In this document: piece by piece, positions 21,495-30,296 of the stretch
Layout of the letters: each line of letters begins with the position of its first letter
How positions within the stretch are numbered: the first letter of the stretch is position 1
Source: Carpediemonas membranifera
Taxonomy: Eukaryota > Fornicata
Direction of reading: 5' to 3'
DNA: 64,000 nt
Assembly (NCBI GenBank): GCA_019828565.1
Contig: JAHDYR010000007.1
Span: forward strand, 1 to 64,000
The notes under the pieces: model-generated
Databases searched by the model: none
Told to the model about the DNA's origin: nothing
Seen by the model: only the letters and a program-made list of their open reading frames with translations
Position numbers and translations under genes: made by a program

Positions 21495-22500
21495 CCCTCT
21501 AAGCTTCCCAAGAGCGTTCCTTGCCTGCTCTTTGATGACTGCGTCGGCGTCCAGCGGTGGTTTCCATGATGACACCCGGCCGAAGAAGCGACGGATTAGG
21601 CTCCACTTCGAGGTGATTGTGTCCTTGGTGACCCTTGAGGCTTGGTCCTTGGCCCATGCTCTTATGACTTCGATGCTGCTAGTGTCAGGTGGAAGGGCAC
21701 CCCAGAAACCCGAGAACTGTTGGAGCACACCCGCGACGTGGCGCTTGTCTACGAATCCACTTAACATGTCACCCTCGAGGGAGATGGTGAAGATGTCACT
21801 CCCACAAACAGGGCCGCCAATCGGTATGTGCCGTCCGCCTGCAGGGGGGTGATCGCTGATAGGTCCGCGTCCTCCGCTTTGACTCTGAAGAACATGCGGT
21901 GCGGAGTCAGCTCTCTCAGCGCAACTGCCGTCGGCGATCTGCAGTCGGACACTAGCAGGACGAGGGCACTTGGTAGGTATCTCGGCTGTGTGGTCCTTGC
22001 AATGTGGAGGTGGCACAGCTTTGCATATACTGCTGATAGGAGCGCGAAGGGTGTCACTGCTAGCCACCTTCCTGTCGACCAGTCCATGTCTATGAATCTG
22101 CTGACGTCGACCGTCGACGGGCTGCGTTCTACTCGTGCTCCAAGCCACTCGGAGGGCCAGATCTCTTTCTGCATGGGACCCCACTCGGCTGTGATCCTGT
22201 CGATAATCCGACGAGGCGCTGAGAGCGTTTCGGACCTCGACAATGCGTCGGCTTGGACGTTCAAGTGACCAGAGACGTGAAGGAGCCTTATCCTGATGGC
22301 CCTTTCGCTCAGTGTGGGTAGCAGGTCCCGTAAGACTGAGTCTACAAACTGCGGAGCCTTGGTTGAGCCTTGCTTGTTCCACCAGCTGACTGCTGCCACC
22401 GAGTCGGAGTAGATGGTGACCTCCGCGTCCGTCAACGGCTCTGCTATGGATCAGTCTCACTGCTTGTTCCACTGCTCGGAACTCGAGCAATGTGATGTGC
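21495..22500 (-). pseudogene. DIRS-4 fragment: RNase H end and recombinase N-terminus
   Basis: Two overlapping minus-strand frames are seen, the usual DIRS arrangement. The first (22500-21761) is the end of RT/RNase H: EVTIYSDSVAAVSWWNKQG, HVSGHLNVQADALSR and TAEWGPM, matching the DIRS-1 protein in order and motifs. The second (to 21456) is the start of the tyrosine recombinase (DTSSIEVIRAWAKDQ, TITSKWSLIRRFF). The 5' part is cut by the LTR of F at 22501 and the distal part is separated by E. No terminal repeats are visible. Confidence 0.75.
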
Positions 22501-22631
22501 TGTGGTGTGACACCCAATATTTACATAGATTTATTATTGATACGATCAGTCAAAGGGTTTCTTGCCGACACCTATTGTGTCGACTCTTCCCTTGTTGTTT
22601 TGATAAGCTATAAAGTCTGCGTCAGACCACA
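22501..22631 (+). repeat. 5' LTR of F (131 bp)
   Basis: Starts TGTGGTGTGACACCC and ends CAGACCACA. It carries the CGACAC/GTGTCG hairpin (22566-22582) seen in the C and D LTRs. It is called on this similarity and on the following palindrome, since no second copy exists. Confidence 0.75.
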
Positions 22632-22642
22632 ATACTAGTATT
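22631..22642 (+). promoter_or_regulatory. Palindromic PBS-position motif of F, first copy
   Basis: AATACTAGTATT, a perfect 12-bp palindrome whose first base is the last base of the LTR. The gag ATG at 22648 follows 5 nt later. Confidence 0.6.
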
Positions 22643-22647
22643 TCAAC

Positions 22648-22968
22648 ATGACTAAGACCGATAACAAGCTAATCCCACCGTTACTTCAATCTCCGACAAT
22701 GGAGAGCCTCATCTCATTTTTGGGAGTACTGAAAAACTACCGTACTCGCGGCGGCGAGCGCCCGATCGACAGTCTAATTGACGAACCCATTCGCCTGTAC
22801 GTTGAGCAGGTGCTAGGCGCCGTTGAAGAAGAAACCACTCCACTGCTGCTCTCGTCAAGCGGCAAGCAGCAATACGAAGACGAGATGACCGTTGTCGGTT
22901 CGGTATCCCTTACCAAGGAGTATAGGGACCACTGGGAGGAAGATGATATTTTTATCTTTGACCACTAA
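22648..22968 (+). CDS. Element F short gag-like ORF (106 aa)
   Basis: It matches the N-terminus of the C and D gag proteins in layout: SPTMESLISFLGVLKNYRTR (compare KKTTIESLVRFAEDLSEYRA of D) followed by GG, then an acidic segment ending TTPLLLSS. It stops at 22968, before any capsid core or zinc knuckle. A second palindrome and a second gag start follow. It could be a truncated gag or a leader ORF. Confidence 0.6.
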   Translation: MTKTDNKLIPPLLQSPTMESLISFLGVLKNYRTRGGERPIDSLIDEPIRLYVEQVLGAVEEETTPLLLSSSGKQQYEDEMTVVGSVSLTKEYRDHWEEDDIFIFDH

Positions 22969-22992
22969 AGTTCTTTTGTCATAAGAGACCAC

Positions 22993-23004
22993 AATACTAG
23001 TATT
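22993..23004 (+). promoter_or_regulatory. Palindromic PBS-position motif of F, second copy
   Basis: AATACTAGTATT again, preceded by GACCACA exactly as at the LTR end. It lies just before the second gag-like start at 23014. A leader duplication is likely. Confidence 0.55.
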
Positions 23005-23013
23005 TTCCATCTA

Positions 23014-26000
23014 ATGACGAAACACAATGAGACCTACGATAGAAATGGGCCCGTTCTCGACGAGCCCGACATCAGCGCGCTGTTTAGATTCAATGAACAG
23101 CTGGAGCGCCACGTGCGCCAGGGCGGCTCCTCCAAGTTGCTCAAACGCATTGGCCCCGCAGTATATGCGTACTCCTCTTCATGTGGCGTCGATCTGCTGA
23201 GCGTCTACTCCGACGCCAAGTACACGGTCCGGACCCCCCCGTCAGACGACGAGGACGCGACCTTCGGACCCACTATCCGCCTCAAGGTACGCAACAGTAC
23301 TGCGTTCAGGGAGAGAGCCGTGCTCAACGCCCTCGGGCGAGTCCTCAGGCCGACCGAAGTTGAGCTCCAACGCCAGCTACTCAAGCTTTCATATGACGGA
23401 TTCCCCCATGTTGGGCGCTTCGCCCTGTTCGTCATATATTCCAACGTCGTCTGTCGCTCTTGGACCCAGAGCTATCGGAGAGGAGCATCCATGACCTCTT
23501 CGTGGGATCCATCCGCCACGAGGAGCTCCGCGCCCAGGTCGAGGGCGTCACCGCCGGCCTCCCCCTGGGGGAGGTCTTCCCCCGGGCCAGCGCCCTCATC
23601 CGACGCTTGTGTGAGGCGTCTTCGCTCAGCCGCCCCTTTGCTCAAACGACCGTCAGACGCGAGGAGAACAGAGGCCGCCAGGGTAAGCACAAGCGAAACC
23701 GGCCCCCGCCGAGTGGCCGCGACAAGCGGGTCCGACCGGAGCGCGACCGCTCTGCTCCCGTCCAGACTGGAGCCAAGCCCGACGTCTCCAGACCCACATG
23801 TTTCAACTGTGGCAAGCCTGGCCACAAGTCGTTCGAGTGCCGTAAGCCCAAGACGCGCTGCGAGAAGTGTAGGAAGGACGGACACCTGGCACAGTTCTGT
23901 AAGTCCAGTGTAAATCCGTCCTCCTATTTAACTCCCGCAACCGTCAAGACAACCCCTCAGGTGTGGACCGTAATTTCTGGTGGTCCCAACCTCCCGGTAG
24001 TATCTGCAGATATCACCGCACATTGTGGAGAGTCCGTGACTTGGAAGCTCGTGCTATATGACTGCGGCGCAGATGTCTGCTTGGTCAACCCCGACAAGGC
24101 CGCGTTGGCGGGCCTAACGCCGACCAAGTTGCCTGTGCCGATTAGGATCAAGAGCCCAGGCGGGTACATCACGGCTCACACGTCTTATGAGATTCCGCTT
24201 CACATGGCCAAGTCTCCCATGACTCCCAAGGGACTCCGGATACGATCACGGCATACGGAATCTCCAGCGACTACGACCTAGTTCTCAGCTACGGTATCAT
24301 GGTTGCGTGGGGCATCCTGCCATCCCTCGGCGCCGAGTCAGACGAAGTGGACGACGACGCAGAGCTACCCGAACTTGACTCACCGTCAGTTTTACACACT
24401 CTCAAGCACTTCACAGTCACTGCAGGACGGCACGCTACGCTGATACGTTTAAGCCCCGAGTCGGTTTCAGCAAGCTGGAGCCCTACGACTTAGTCCTTTG
24501 GGACAACCGAGTTGTCTCGAGTCGACCCTATACCACCGCCGAAAGAGCCATTGGTACAAGCGCACATCGACAAGCTCCTACAGAAACGCTTCATCGAAGC
24601 ATCCTCGCCGTACTCGTCCCCCACGATCATCGTTCCCAAGGGGAAGGACAAGACGAAATTCGTGGTAGACTTCAGGCGGATTAACGACCTAACCGACCCT
24701 TTCGACTATCCAATCCCTAAGATTGACGAGTGTCTCGCCCGTCTCGCGGGTTCCACGATCTTTGCGACACTCGACCTGTCGAGCGGTTATCATCAGGTGG
24801 AACTCACCGAGCGCTCACGTCCCTTAACCGCGTTCAATACGCCTATGGGGAAGTATCATTACACGGGAATGCCGTTCGGTCTCAAGAATGCTGGTGCCCA
24901 TTTCCAGTGGGCGATGGAGACCGCTTTCGGTCGGTAAGGCCTGTATCATTGACGATATCATCGTTTTCGGACGTGATGAGGGACAGTATCTTCGCAACCT
25001 CAACAGCGTGCTGGCTCGCGCGCAGCAGTTTGAACTGCTCCTCAACCGCGAGAAGTCCCATTTTGGCCTCGCCGAGGTCGAGTTCCTCGGCTGGTTAGTC
25101 TCCGGGTCGGGTTACAAGATCGCACCCGACCGGATCCACGACGTCATGCAACTGAAGTTACCGAAAACTAAGCGTGGCGCCCAAGCTCTGATGGGGTTCC
25201 TTAACTACATGCGAGATTTCGTTCCCCACTTCGTGTCGATAGCGTTCCCACTCCAGCAAGCTGCTTAGCTTCAGGGAAGGCAGAACCAGGGGGACCGGGT
25301 CAGGCAGAGGCCTTGGCCAAGATGAAAGACATCCTATGCTCTGCCCCTGCCCTTGAGCTATTCGACGTCAACAAGGATCATGTCGTAATGACTGACGCCT
25401 CCGATCTCGGCTATGGCGGTGTTCTGCTGCAGGACGGGCGCCCCGTCTGTTATATGTCGCGTGCCTTCACGGATGTACAGACACGCTGGAGCACTATTGA
25501 GCAAGAGGCGTTCGCCATCGTCTCTGCGCTCCAGCGTTTCCTTTGCTGGAAACCGTTTACACTGCGTACCGATCACCGCAACCTGGTCTATATGTCACGT
25601 TCGACCAACGCGAAAGTACAGCGGTGGTACGAGTCGATTAGCGACCTGCAGTTCACCATCAAGCATGTGCCCGGTGTCGATAACGGCGCCGCGGATGGAC
25701 TGAGCCGCGTCTACGCCATGTCCGCAACAGAACGATCAGATCTCAGCTACTCACCTCCTGAGCAATGCCCACCTACCCATCTACACGACGCTCGAGCGCT
25801 TGCGCACCCAGGGCCTTAAGGCCCCGGTCGAGCGGGTTGCTGAGGTGATCAAAGCATGTCCCATATGCCAACTGACTACCAGGCCGACTGAGGCCACCCG
25901 TCCTTATCTCCACACAGCTACGATTAAGCCTTTCGAAAGTGTGGCGATGGACACCATCGGGCCGTTGCCCGAGTATAATAGCTAACTACAGGTACATACT

Positions 26001-26728
26001 GGTGGTCGTCGATATGGCTTCCCGACTGACCGAGCTGGTTGCGCTCCGGTGTACCCGTGCCGACGAGGCCGTCAGGGCGTTCACCGCGGTACGGCGCGCC
26101 CAAGGTCTTGCAAACTGACGGCGGCAGCCAGTTCAACAACAAGCTGTTTCGAGAGCTGGCGGTGCGGGTCGGGTTCACGCCACACATTACCACGGCCTGC
26201 CACCCCCAATCAAATGGGCTGGTAGAGCGGGCCAACGCCACGGTACTCCGCATCCTCAAGGCTCGCAAATACGAGCTTGAGTCCGGGGATTGGGTCGAGT
26301 CCCTTCCTGTTGCGCGTTTCCTGGTCAACTCGGCGCCGCGAGAAAGGCGACCCGTCTGAACCCCTATGAGATCATTTATGGAACAGCGTTCATGGTCCAG
26401 GGTTGGTCACAACTGAGTCGGACTCGCTCAGGACCTGCTGGAAGCAGTGCAGCTGGCACGTGACCTAGCCGCAGCGCGGATCCAGGCTATGCGCGACGAC
26501 GCATTGCAGGCAGCGTCAGGACAGACTCCCATTACGTCACCCTACGTGCTAGTTAAGTACCCGAACAACCCCGCGAAGGAATTGATCCCGGCCGAGAGGG
26601 TTCGGGCATTCGTGGGCGACATATCGCGGGACAAGGCCCAGAGGCTGGCGGCAACGTCAGACTCAGAGTATTCAAATGTCAAGGACTGCGAGGCTCTGGA
26701 CACATTCTTGAAACGTGTTGGCAGGTAA
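23014..26728 (+). pseudogene. Element F gag-pol (many frameshifts)
   Basis: Pieces in several frames restore the order gag, protease, RT, RNase H, integrase. Gag starts at 23014 and shifts near 23460. It has two knuckles, CFNCGKPGHKSFEC and CEKCRKDGHLAQFC. The protease active site reads LYDCGADVCLV, with Cys where Ser or Thr is expected. RT shows SSPTIIVPKGKDKTKFVVDF and GMPFGLKNAGAHFQ, then a shift near 24930 into CIIDDIIVFG in place of YIDD. RNase H (MTDASDLGYGGVLLQDGR) and integrase (VAMDTIGPLPEY, QTDGGSQFNN, SNGLVERANATV) follow. The C-terminus is deleted around 26600. It cannot be functional. Confidence 0.85.
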
Positions 26729-27818
26729 ATGCCACACCAATATGCTGGGGAATTCTTCTTGGTTTTCCGAGAAGAAGTCGTCCGGACGGACGATGAAGTG
26801 CTCCGAGTTCCCATACCGATGGGTGAAAGCCGCGTCGGGGGTGATGATAGTGGGTCGACCCTCGTATCCCACGAACTCGACCTTGTCGTAACGGAAGTAC
26901 CCGACGACCCGGCGCAGGGGGTAGTCACGCCCAGGATAGGAGCGTGAGCAGGGTCTCCAACGTCACGTCCTCCCCGTAGAACAGGCCTAGATCAGCCGGA
27001 AACTCGAGCTCAAGTCCAGCCAGAGCACAGTCCAAGCGGGCGTCCACGGTCGGGGCCCCTGAGTGCCTGACCCACGCGTGTCGGTAAGCCGACACGAAGG
27101 CCTGGCCGTCTTCGACCATGAGGCCGTGGGCCTCGGCGCCGACCAAGAGCCGGTGCAGGGCCGGATGAGCGCCCTGCATCACGGCGCGCCATACGATGTC
27201 AGGCGTAGTGTGAGGTATACCCCAACCGTCGGGGCAGCGGGCGGTAGCCCAAAGGCGGGTGAGCCCGAGGTAGGCTTTTAAGAACCGACTAGCGATCAGA
27301 CGGTCGTTGTCTCGTGCGATGTGTCCGCGACTGGCCCAGGTGCGAAGGGTCGTGGCCACACGCGACAGCTGCCAGGCAGCCCGGAAGTTGCCGGGGTGGC
27401 TACCTGCCTCGTTCAGGGTACCCTTCCCCAGACGCCACACGAGTTCATCAGATCCATCTATGAAGTTATGGTAGTGGCGCCATAGGATGTCAACGTAATC
27501 GACGAAGCTTTCAGGCTCGCCAGCGATGGGGCTCTCGGGCTCAGACTCGGGCTCGGTCGGGATGACAGAGGCGGCGAGGGAGTCGACCTGGAGGGACTCG
27601 ACCTCGGGCATAGGGCGGGCCTCATCGTCACCAAGGGAGTCAGTGGTCATGTCGGCGACAGGAGACTCGGTCTCCGGCTCGGTATCGGCCTCAGGAGTAG
27701 TGCCGGCGTCGGTTCGAGAAGGGTCTACGGATTCCTCAGCCACGGTGAGCTGCAAGGCGCTGACAGCGTCAAGTGCCTCCTCCCTGGTGGCCCAGACGAC
27801 GGTATGCAAGCCGATCAT
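26727..27818 (-). pseudogene. Element F opposite-strand ORF (297 aa plus a frameshifted tail)
   Basis: It lies where B/C and D carry their accessory genes and points against pol. The main frame (27818-26925) has an acidic S/E/P-rich first third (DTEPETESPVADM) and a helical second part (ILWRHYHNFIDGSDELVWRL, RFLKAYLGLTRLWATAR). One base beyond its stop another frame continues (RRVVGYFRYDKVEFVGYEGR, FTHRYGNSEHFIVRPDDFF), resembling the C-terminal RVVG/RFVTRSYPTPE region of the D protein. Its apparent ATG lies inside the tRNA-Tyr gene, so the true start is probably lost. No known domain is recognised. Confidence 0.5.
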
Positions 27819-27883
27819 AGCTCAGTTGGCAGAGCATGGGACTGTAGATCCTGGGGTCGCTGGTTCAAATCCGGCTGATCGGA
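27811..27883 (+). tRNA. tRNA-Tyr (anticodon GTA)
   Basis: A 73-nt cloverleaf. The acceptor stem CCGATCA/TGATCGG is perfect, with discriminator A. The D arm is GCTC/GAGC. The anticodon arm has two wobble pairs and loop CTGTAGA with anticodon GTA. The T arm is GCTGG-TTCAAAT-CCGGC. There is no intron, which is unusual for a nuclear tRNA-Tyr. A TTTT at 27885-27888 can terminate Pol III. The 15 bases upstream equal those upstream of tRNA-Cys. Confidence 0.93.
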
Positions 27884-27884
27884 G

Positions 27885-27888
27885 TTTT
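27885..27888 (+). terminator. Pol III terminator of tRNA-Tyr
   Basis: TTTT two bases after the tRNA end, the minimal Pol III stop. Confidence 0.6.
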
Positions 27889-27915
27889 CAGTCAAGGTGA
27901 GCAGCATTCGTCAGA

Positions 27916-27995
27916 TCCTGTCACAGGACCATCACTGGCACCTGCGCGCGCCGATCAATATGCACTTTAGGTCACACTTCGAAACGCATCGGCAG
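27916..27995 (+). repeat. DIRS-1 A repeat (A1, copy 1)
   Basis: An 80-bp direct repeat starting TCCTGTCACAGGACCATC (an inverted TCCTG/CAGGA start) and ending CATCGGCAG. It is also at 37330, 37541, 41003 and 41137. In A1 position it directly precedes the gag ATG. Confidence 0.88.
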
Positions 27996-27996
27996 G

Positions 27997-28479
27997 ATGT
28001 CTGATAACGAAGACCTGCCGCCGCAAGACAGTCCCGATGAGCTTAACAAGCGTATCGAGAAGCTGGAGCGCTTGGTTAAGATACAATCGGAAGCAATTTT
28101 GGAGCAGCAAGCAGAAGCAGCTCGCCGTCCACTGTTCCTGGAGATGCCAAAGAGGTTCGGCCTCGAAGATGAGGCCAGATTCGTATACAAGACCATGAAT
28201 AGGATCGAGAACGGCGCAAAGATGAAGGAGATCGGGAACATTCTCTTTGCAAGAATCCAGTACCTTCTAATCAAGGACGTGTACACTGACGCTACTGCAG
28301 AGCGGTTCGAGAACTATTGCAAGGCGAAGGGCGTGCCTGATCGCGACGAGGTCCTGGAACTGGCGGCCCGCGCCAAGTCTAAGGGCGATAAGCGCGACGC
28401 TAATTTTCGCCGCGGTGGCCGCGCTCAGGACCGAGGTCGCACTCAGACAGGATCCTCCGGCAAGAGAGCCCACACCTAA
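27997..28479 (+). CDS. DIRS-1 copy 1 gag-like protein (160 aa)
   Basis: First ORF of the element, starting one base after A1. It opens with an acidic segment, then a heptad stretch (LNKRIEKLERLVKIQSEAIL) likely to be a coiled coil for self-assembly, then a helical middle. It ends in a basic, Arg/Gly-rich tail (FRRGGRAQDRGRTQTGSSGK) suited to RNA binding. There is no CCHC knuckle. The role as gag is inferred from position and composition. It is identical to the copy 2 protein. Confidence 0.7.
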   Translation: MSDNEDLPPQDSPDELNKRIEKLERLVKIQSEAILEQQAEAARRPLFLEMPKRFGLEDEARFVYKTMNRIENGAKMKEIGNILFARIQYLLIKDVYTDATAERFENYCKAKGVPDRDEVLELAARAKSKGDKRDANFRRGGRAQDRGRTQTGSSGKRAHT

Positions 28480-29981
28480 CCCTCTTTCCATGCATGAACG
28501 CGGCGTGGAGGGAGTGGCAGAGGTTGGGAGCATCACAACGGGTGATCAACTGGTTACGATACGGGGTCGAGATCCGTCTGAGAAGTCAACCACCAGCACC
28601 AAGGCAACAGCCGACAGTCGACCCATTCATTGTCCAGCAGATTCCTTCCTTGATAGAGACAGGCGTCATAGAGCAAGTGAATCCCTCTTCCCTGCGACAC
28701 ACCGCCTCGCTGTTTACTGTGCCGAAGGGCGAGTCGAAGAGGATCATTCACAACCTCACGATACTGAACGACTGCTCGGCAGAGCGCTCATCCTTCCGGC
28801 TCTACGGTCTGCGCAGAGCTCTCTCCCTTCTCCAGAGGGGCGACTGGATGGTCAAGTTCGACCTCAAGTCCGGGTACCATCAAGTACCAGTACGGAAGGA
28901 GGACCGCAAGCTGCTAGGAGTCTATCTTCCAGACGGACGAGCGTTTCAGTACAGAGTGCTAGGCTTCGGCTGGCGCGCATCGCCGTTCGTGTTTCAGACG
29001 ATCACCAACCAACTCGCCAAGATACTAGCCCTTCGGACGGGTCTTACCATCGTTGTCTACCTCGACGACTTCCTCTTATTTCACCGCGACCGAGAAATCC
29101 TGAGGAGGGCGGTGCCGCGCATCAGGCGGACTCTAGCCGACCTCTGTGTCCTCACCTCAGAGGAGAAGTCAGAATGGGCACCGACTCAGTCATTGGTCTA
29201 TCTGGGGCTCGTGATAGACTCCGCGAGTTTTACAATACGCCTCCCCGGCGGACAAGGCCAAACGTTACTCCTCTCACATTCATCAGGCTCTGGCAGGCAA
29301 GACCATCGATCAGGAGTCTTGGGCCAAGATCCTCGGGAGACTGACTTACTTCGCTACAACCGCCCACGGGGCTTTCCTCCGGCTGAGACACCTTCAACAG
29401 GACCCACTCTCCAAGGAGCTACTGCAAGAGTGGCTGCTACTGCTAAGAGAGCGCCCAGTCCGAGACATCAGAGAACTTCAGTCGCTTTGGGGCGCTCACC
29501 CCTCCTTAGACCTCGTCGTATCGACAGACGCATCTGGAGTCAAGTGGGGAGCAGCCGTGCACGGCGAGTATGGGACCTCAGCCTCGGGCACGTTCACTCC
29601 AGAACTAAGAGCAGAATCTATCAACGTGAAGGAGCTCGCGGGAATCCTACAGGGCATCCGTCTGATCGGCAGACAGAGTTCCCAACGCGAGCTATCGATC
29701 TTCTCAGACAACACATCAGCTCTGGCCTGGCTCAACAAGGCGGGGTCTACGAAGGCTCCACCTCAGGCCCTGCACATTCTAGCCCAGATCCAGAAGGAGG
29801 CGGAGGACCGGAACCTGACACTCCGTGGACTACACACTCCGGGCATCATCAACCTGGCAGCAGATCGGCTGTCCAGAGGCTTCTCACGACTCCCTTCCTC
29901 TCTGGAGTCCAGCATGGAATCTGTCCTCGCGGAGTGGGGTCCAGTCCAGACAGTCTCAGCGGACGTAGACGTAAGGCTTGG

Positions 29982-30153
29982 ATGTCGCGTCCTCTGGGCC
30001 CCCAATTCGTCTATGGCAGCCATAGTCCAGAAGATAGCGACAGCGAGAGTTCAGACTCAGACTGGACACCCGAGGTCTTGGACCTCAGCAGTCTTTCTCC
30101 TCTACCCAGAGGTTCAAGCGCCGGAGATGAGACTCCTCAAGAGTTGGACGTCC
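29982..30153 (+). pseudogene. DIRS-1 copy 1 tyrosine recombinase, N-terminal piece
   Basis: The start of the recombinase ORF (ATG 29982) overlaps the RT/RNase H ORF in another frame. It is acidic and Ser-rich (EDSDSESSDSDWTPEVLDLS). Element C is inserted at its end; the remainder is at 36105-37117. Confidence 0.75.
30150..30153. repeat. Target duplication of C (GTCC), left copy
   Basis: GTCC at 30150-30153 and again at 36101-36104. The undisturbed site in DIRS-1 copy 2 (near 39775) has one GTCC in GGACGTCCTGG. Confidence 0.85.
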
Positions 30154-30275
30154 TGTTGTGGGTCCTACCCAAAGTTACACAGATTTACGTTATATTTAAT
30201 AGTCAAGGAGTTTCTCCTCGACACCCTTGTGTCGAGTCTTCTCCTCAGTAAAAGTTCAACACCCATTGAACCACA
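30154..30275 (+). repeat. 5' LTR of C (122 bp)
   Basis: TGTTGTGGG...GAACCACA. It includes a 20-base inverted repeat, CTCGACACCCTTGTGTCGAG (30217-30236). It matches the 3' LTR at 35979-36100. Confidence 0.95.
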
Positions 30276-30286
30276 GTACTAGTACT
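30275..30286 (+). promoter_or_regulatory. Palindromic PBS-position motif of C
   Basis: AGTACTAGTACT is a perfect 12-bp palindrome whose first base is the LTR terminal A. The gag ATG is at 30297. Confidence 0.6.
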
Positions 30287-30296
30287 ACCAAAACAT

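Larger units (their letters stand above)
22501..27795 (+). mobile_element. Gypsy element F (degenerate, no 3' LTR found)
   Basis: A plus-strand Ty3/gypsy element related to C and D (similar LTR hairpin, AATACTAGTATT motif, gag N-terminus and opposite-strand gene). It has many frameshifts and deletions and lacks a recognisable chromodomain, purine tract and 3' LTR. Its right end merges with the flank of tRNA-Tyr. It is the oldest-looking gypsy copy in the window. Confidence 0.8.
28494..30153 (+). pseudogene. DIRS-1 copy 1 RT/RNase H, frameshifted and cut by C
   Basis: DIRS-type reverse transcriptase: VPKGESKRIIHNLTILND, KFDLKSGYHQVPV, RVLGFGWRASPFVFQ and YLDDFLLF at about residue 190. An extra C near 29246, relative to copy 2, shifts the frame at IRLP. 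The RNase H part resumes in another frame (VVSTDASGVKWGAAVH, FSDNTSALAWLNKAG). Element C interrupts it at 30154; the last codons lie after 36104, ending at 36241. Copy 2 shows the undisturbed gene. Confidence 0.85.
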
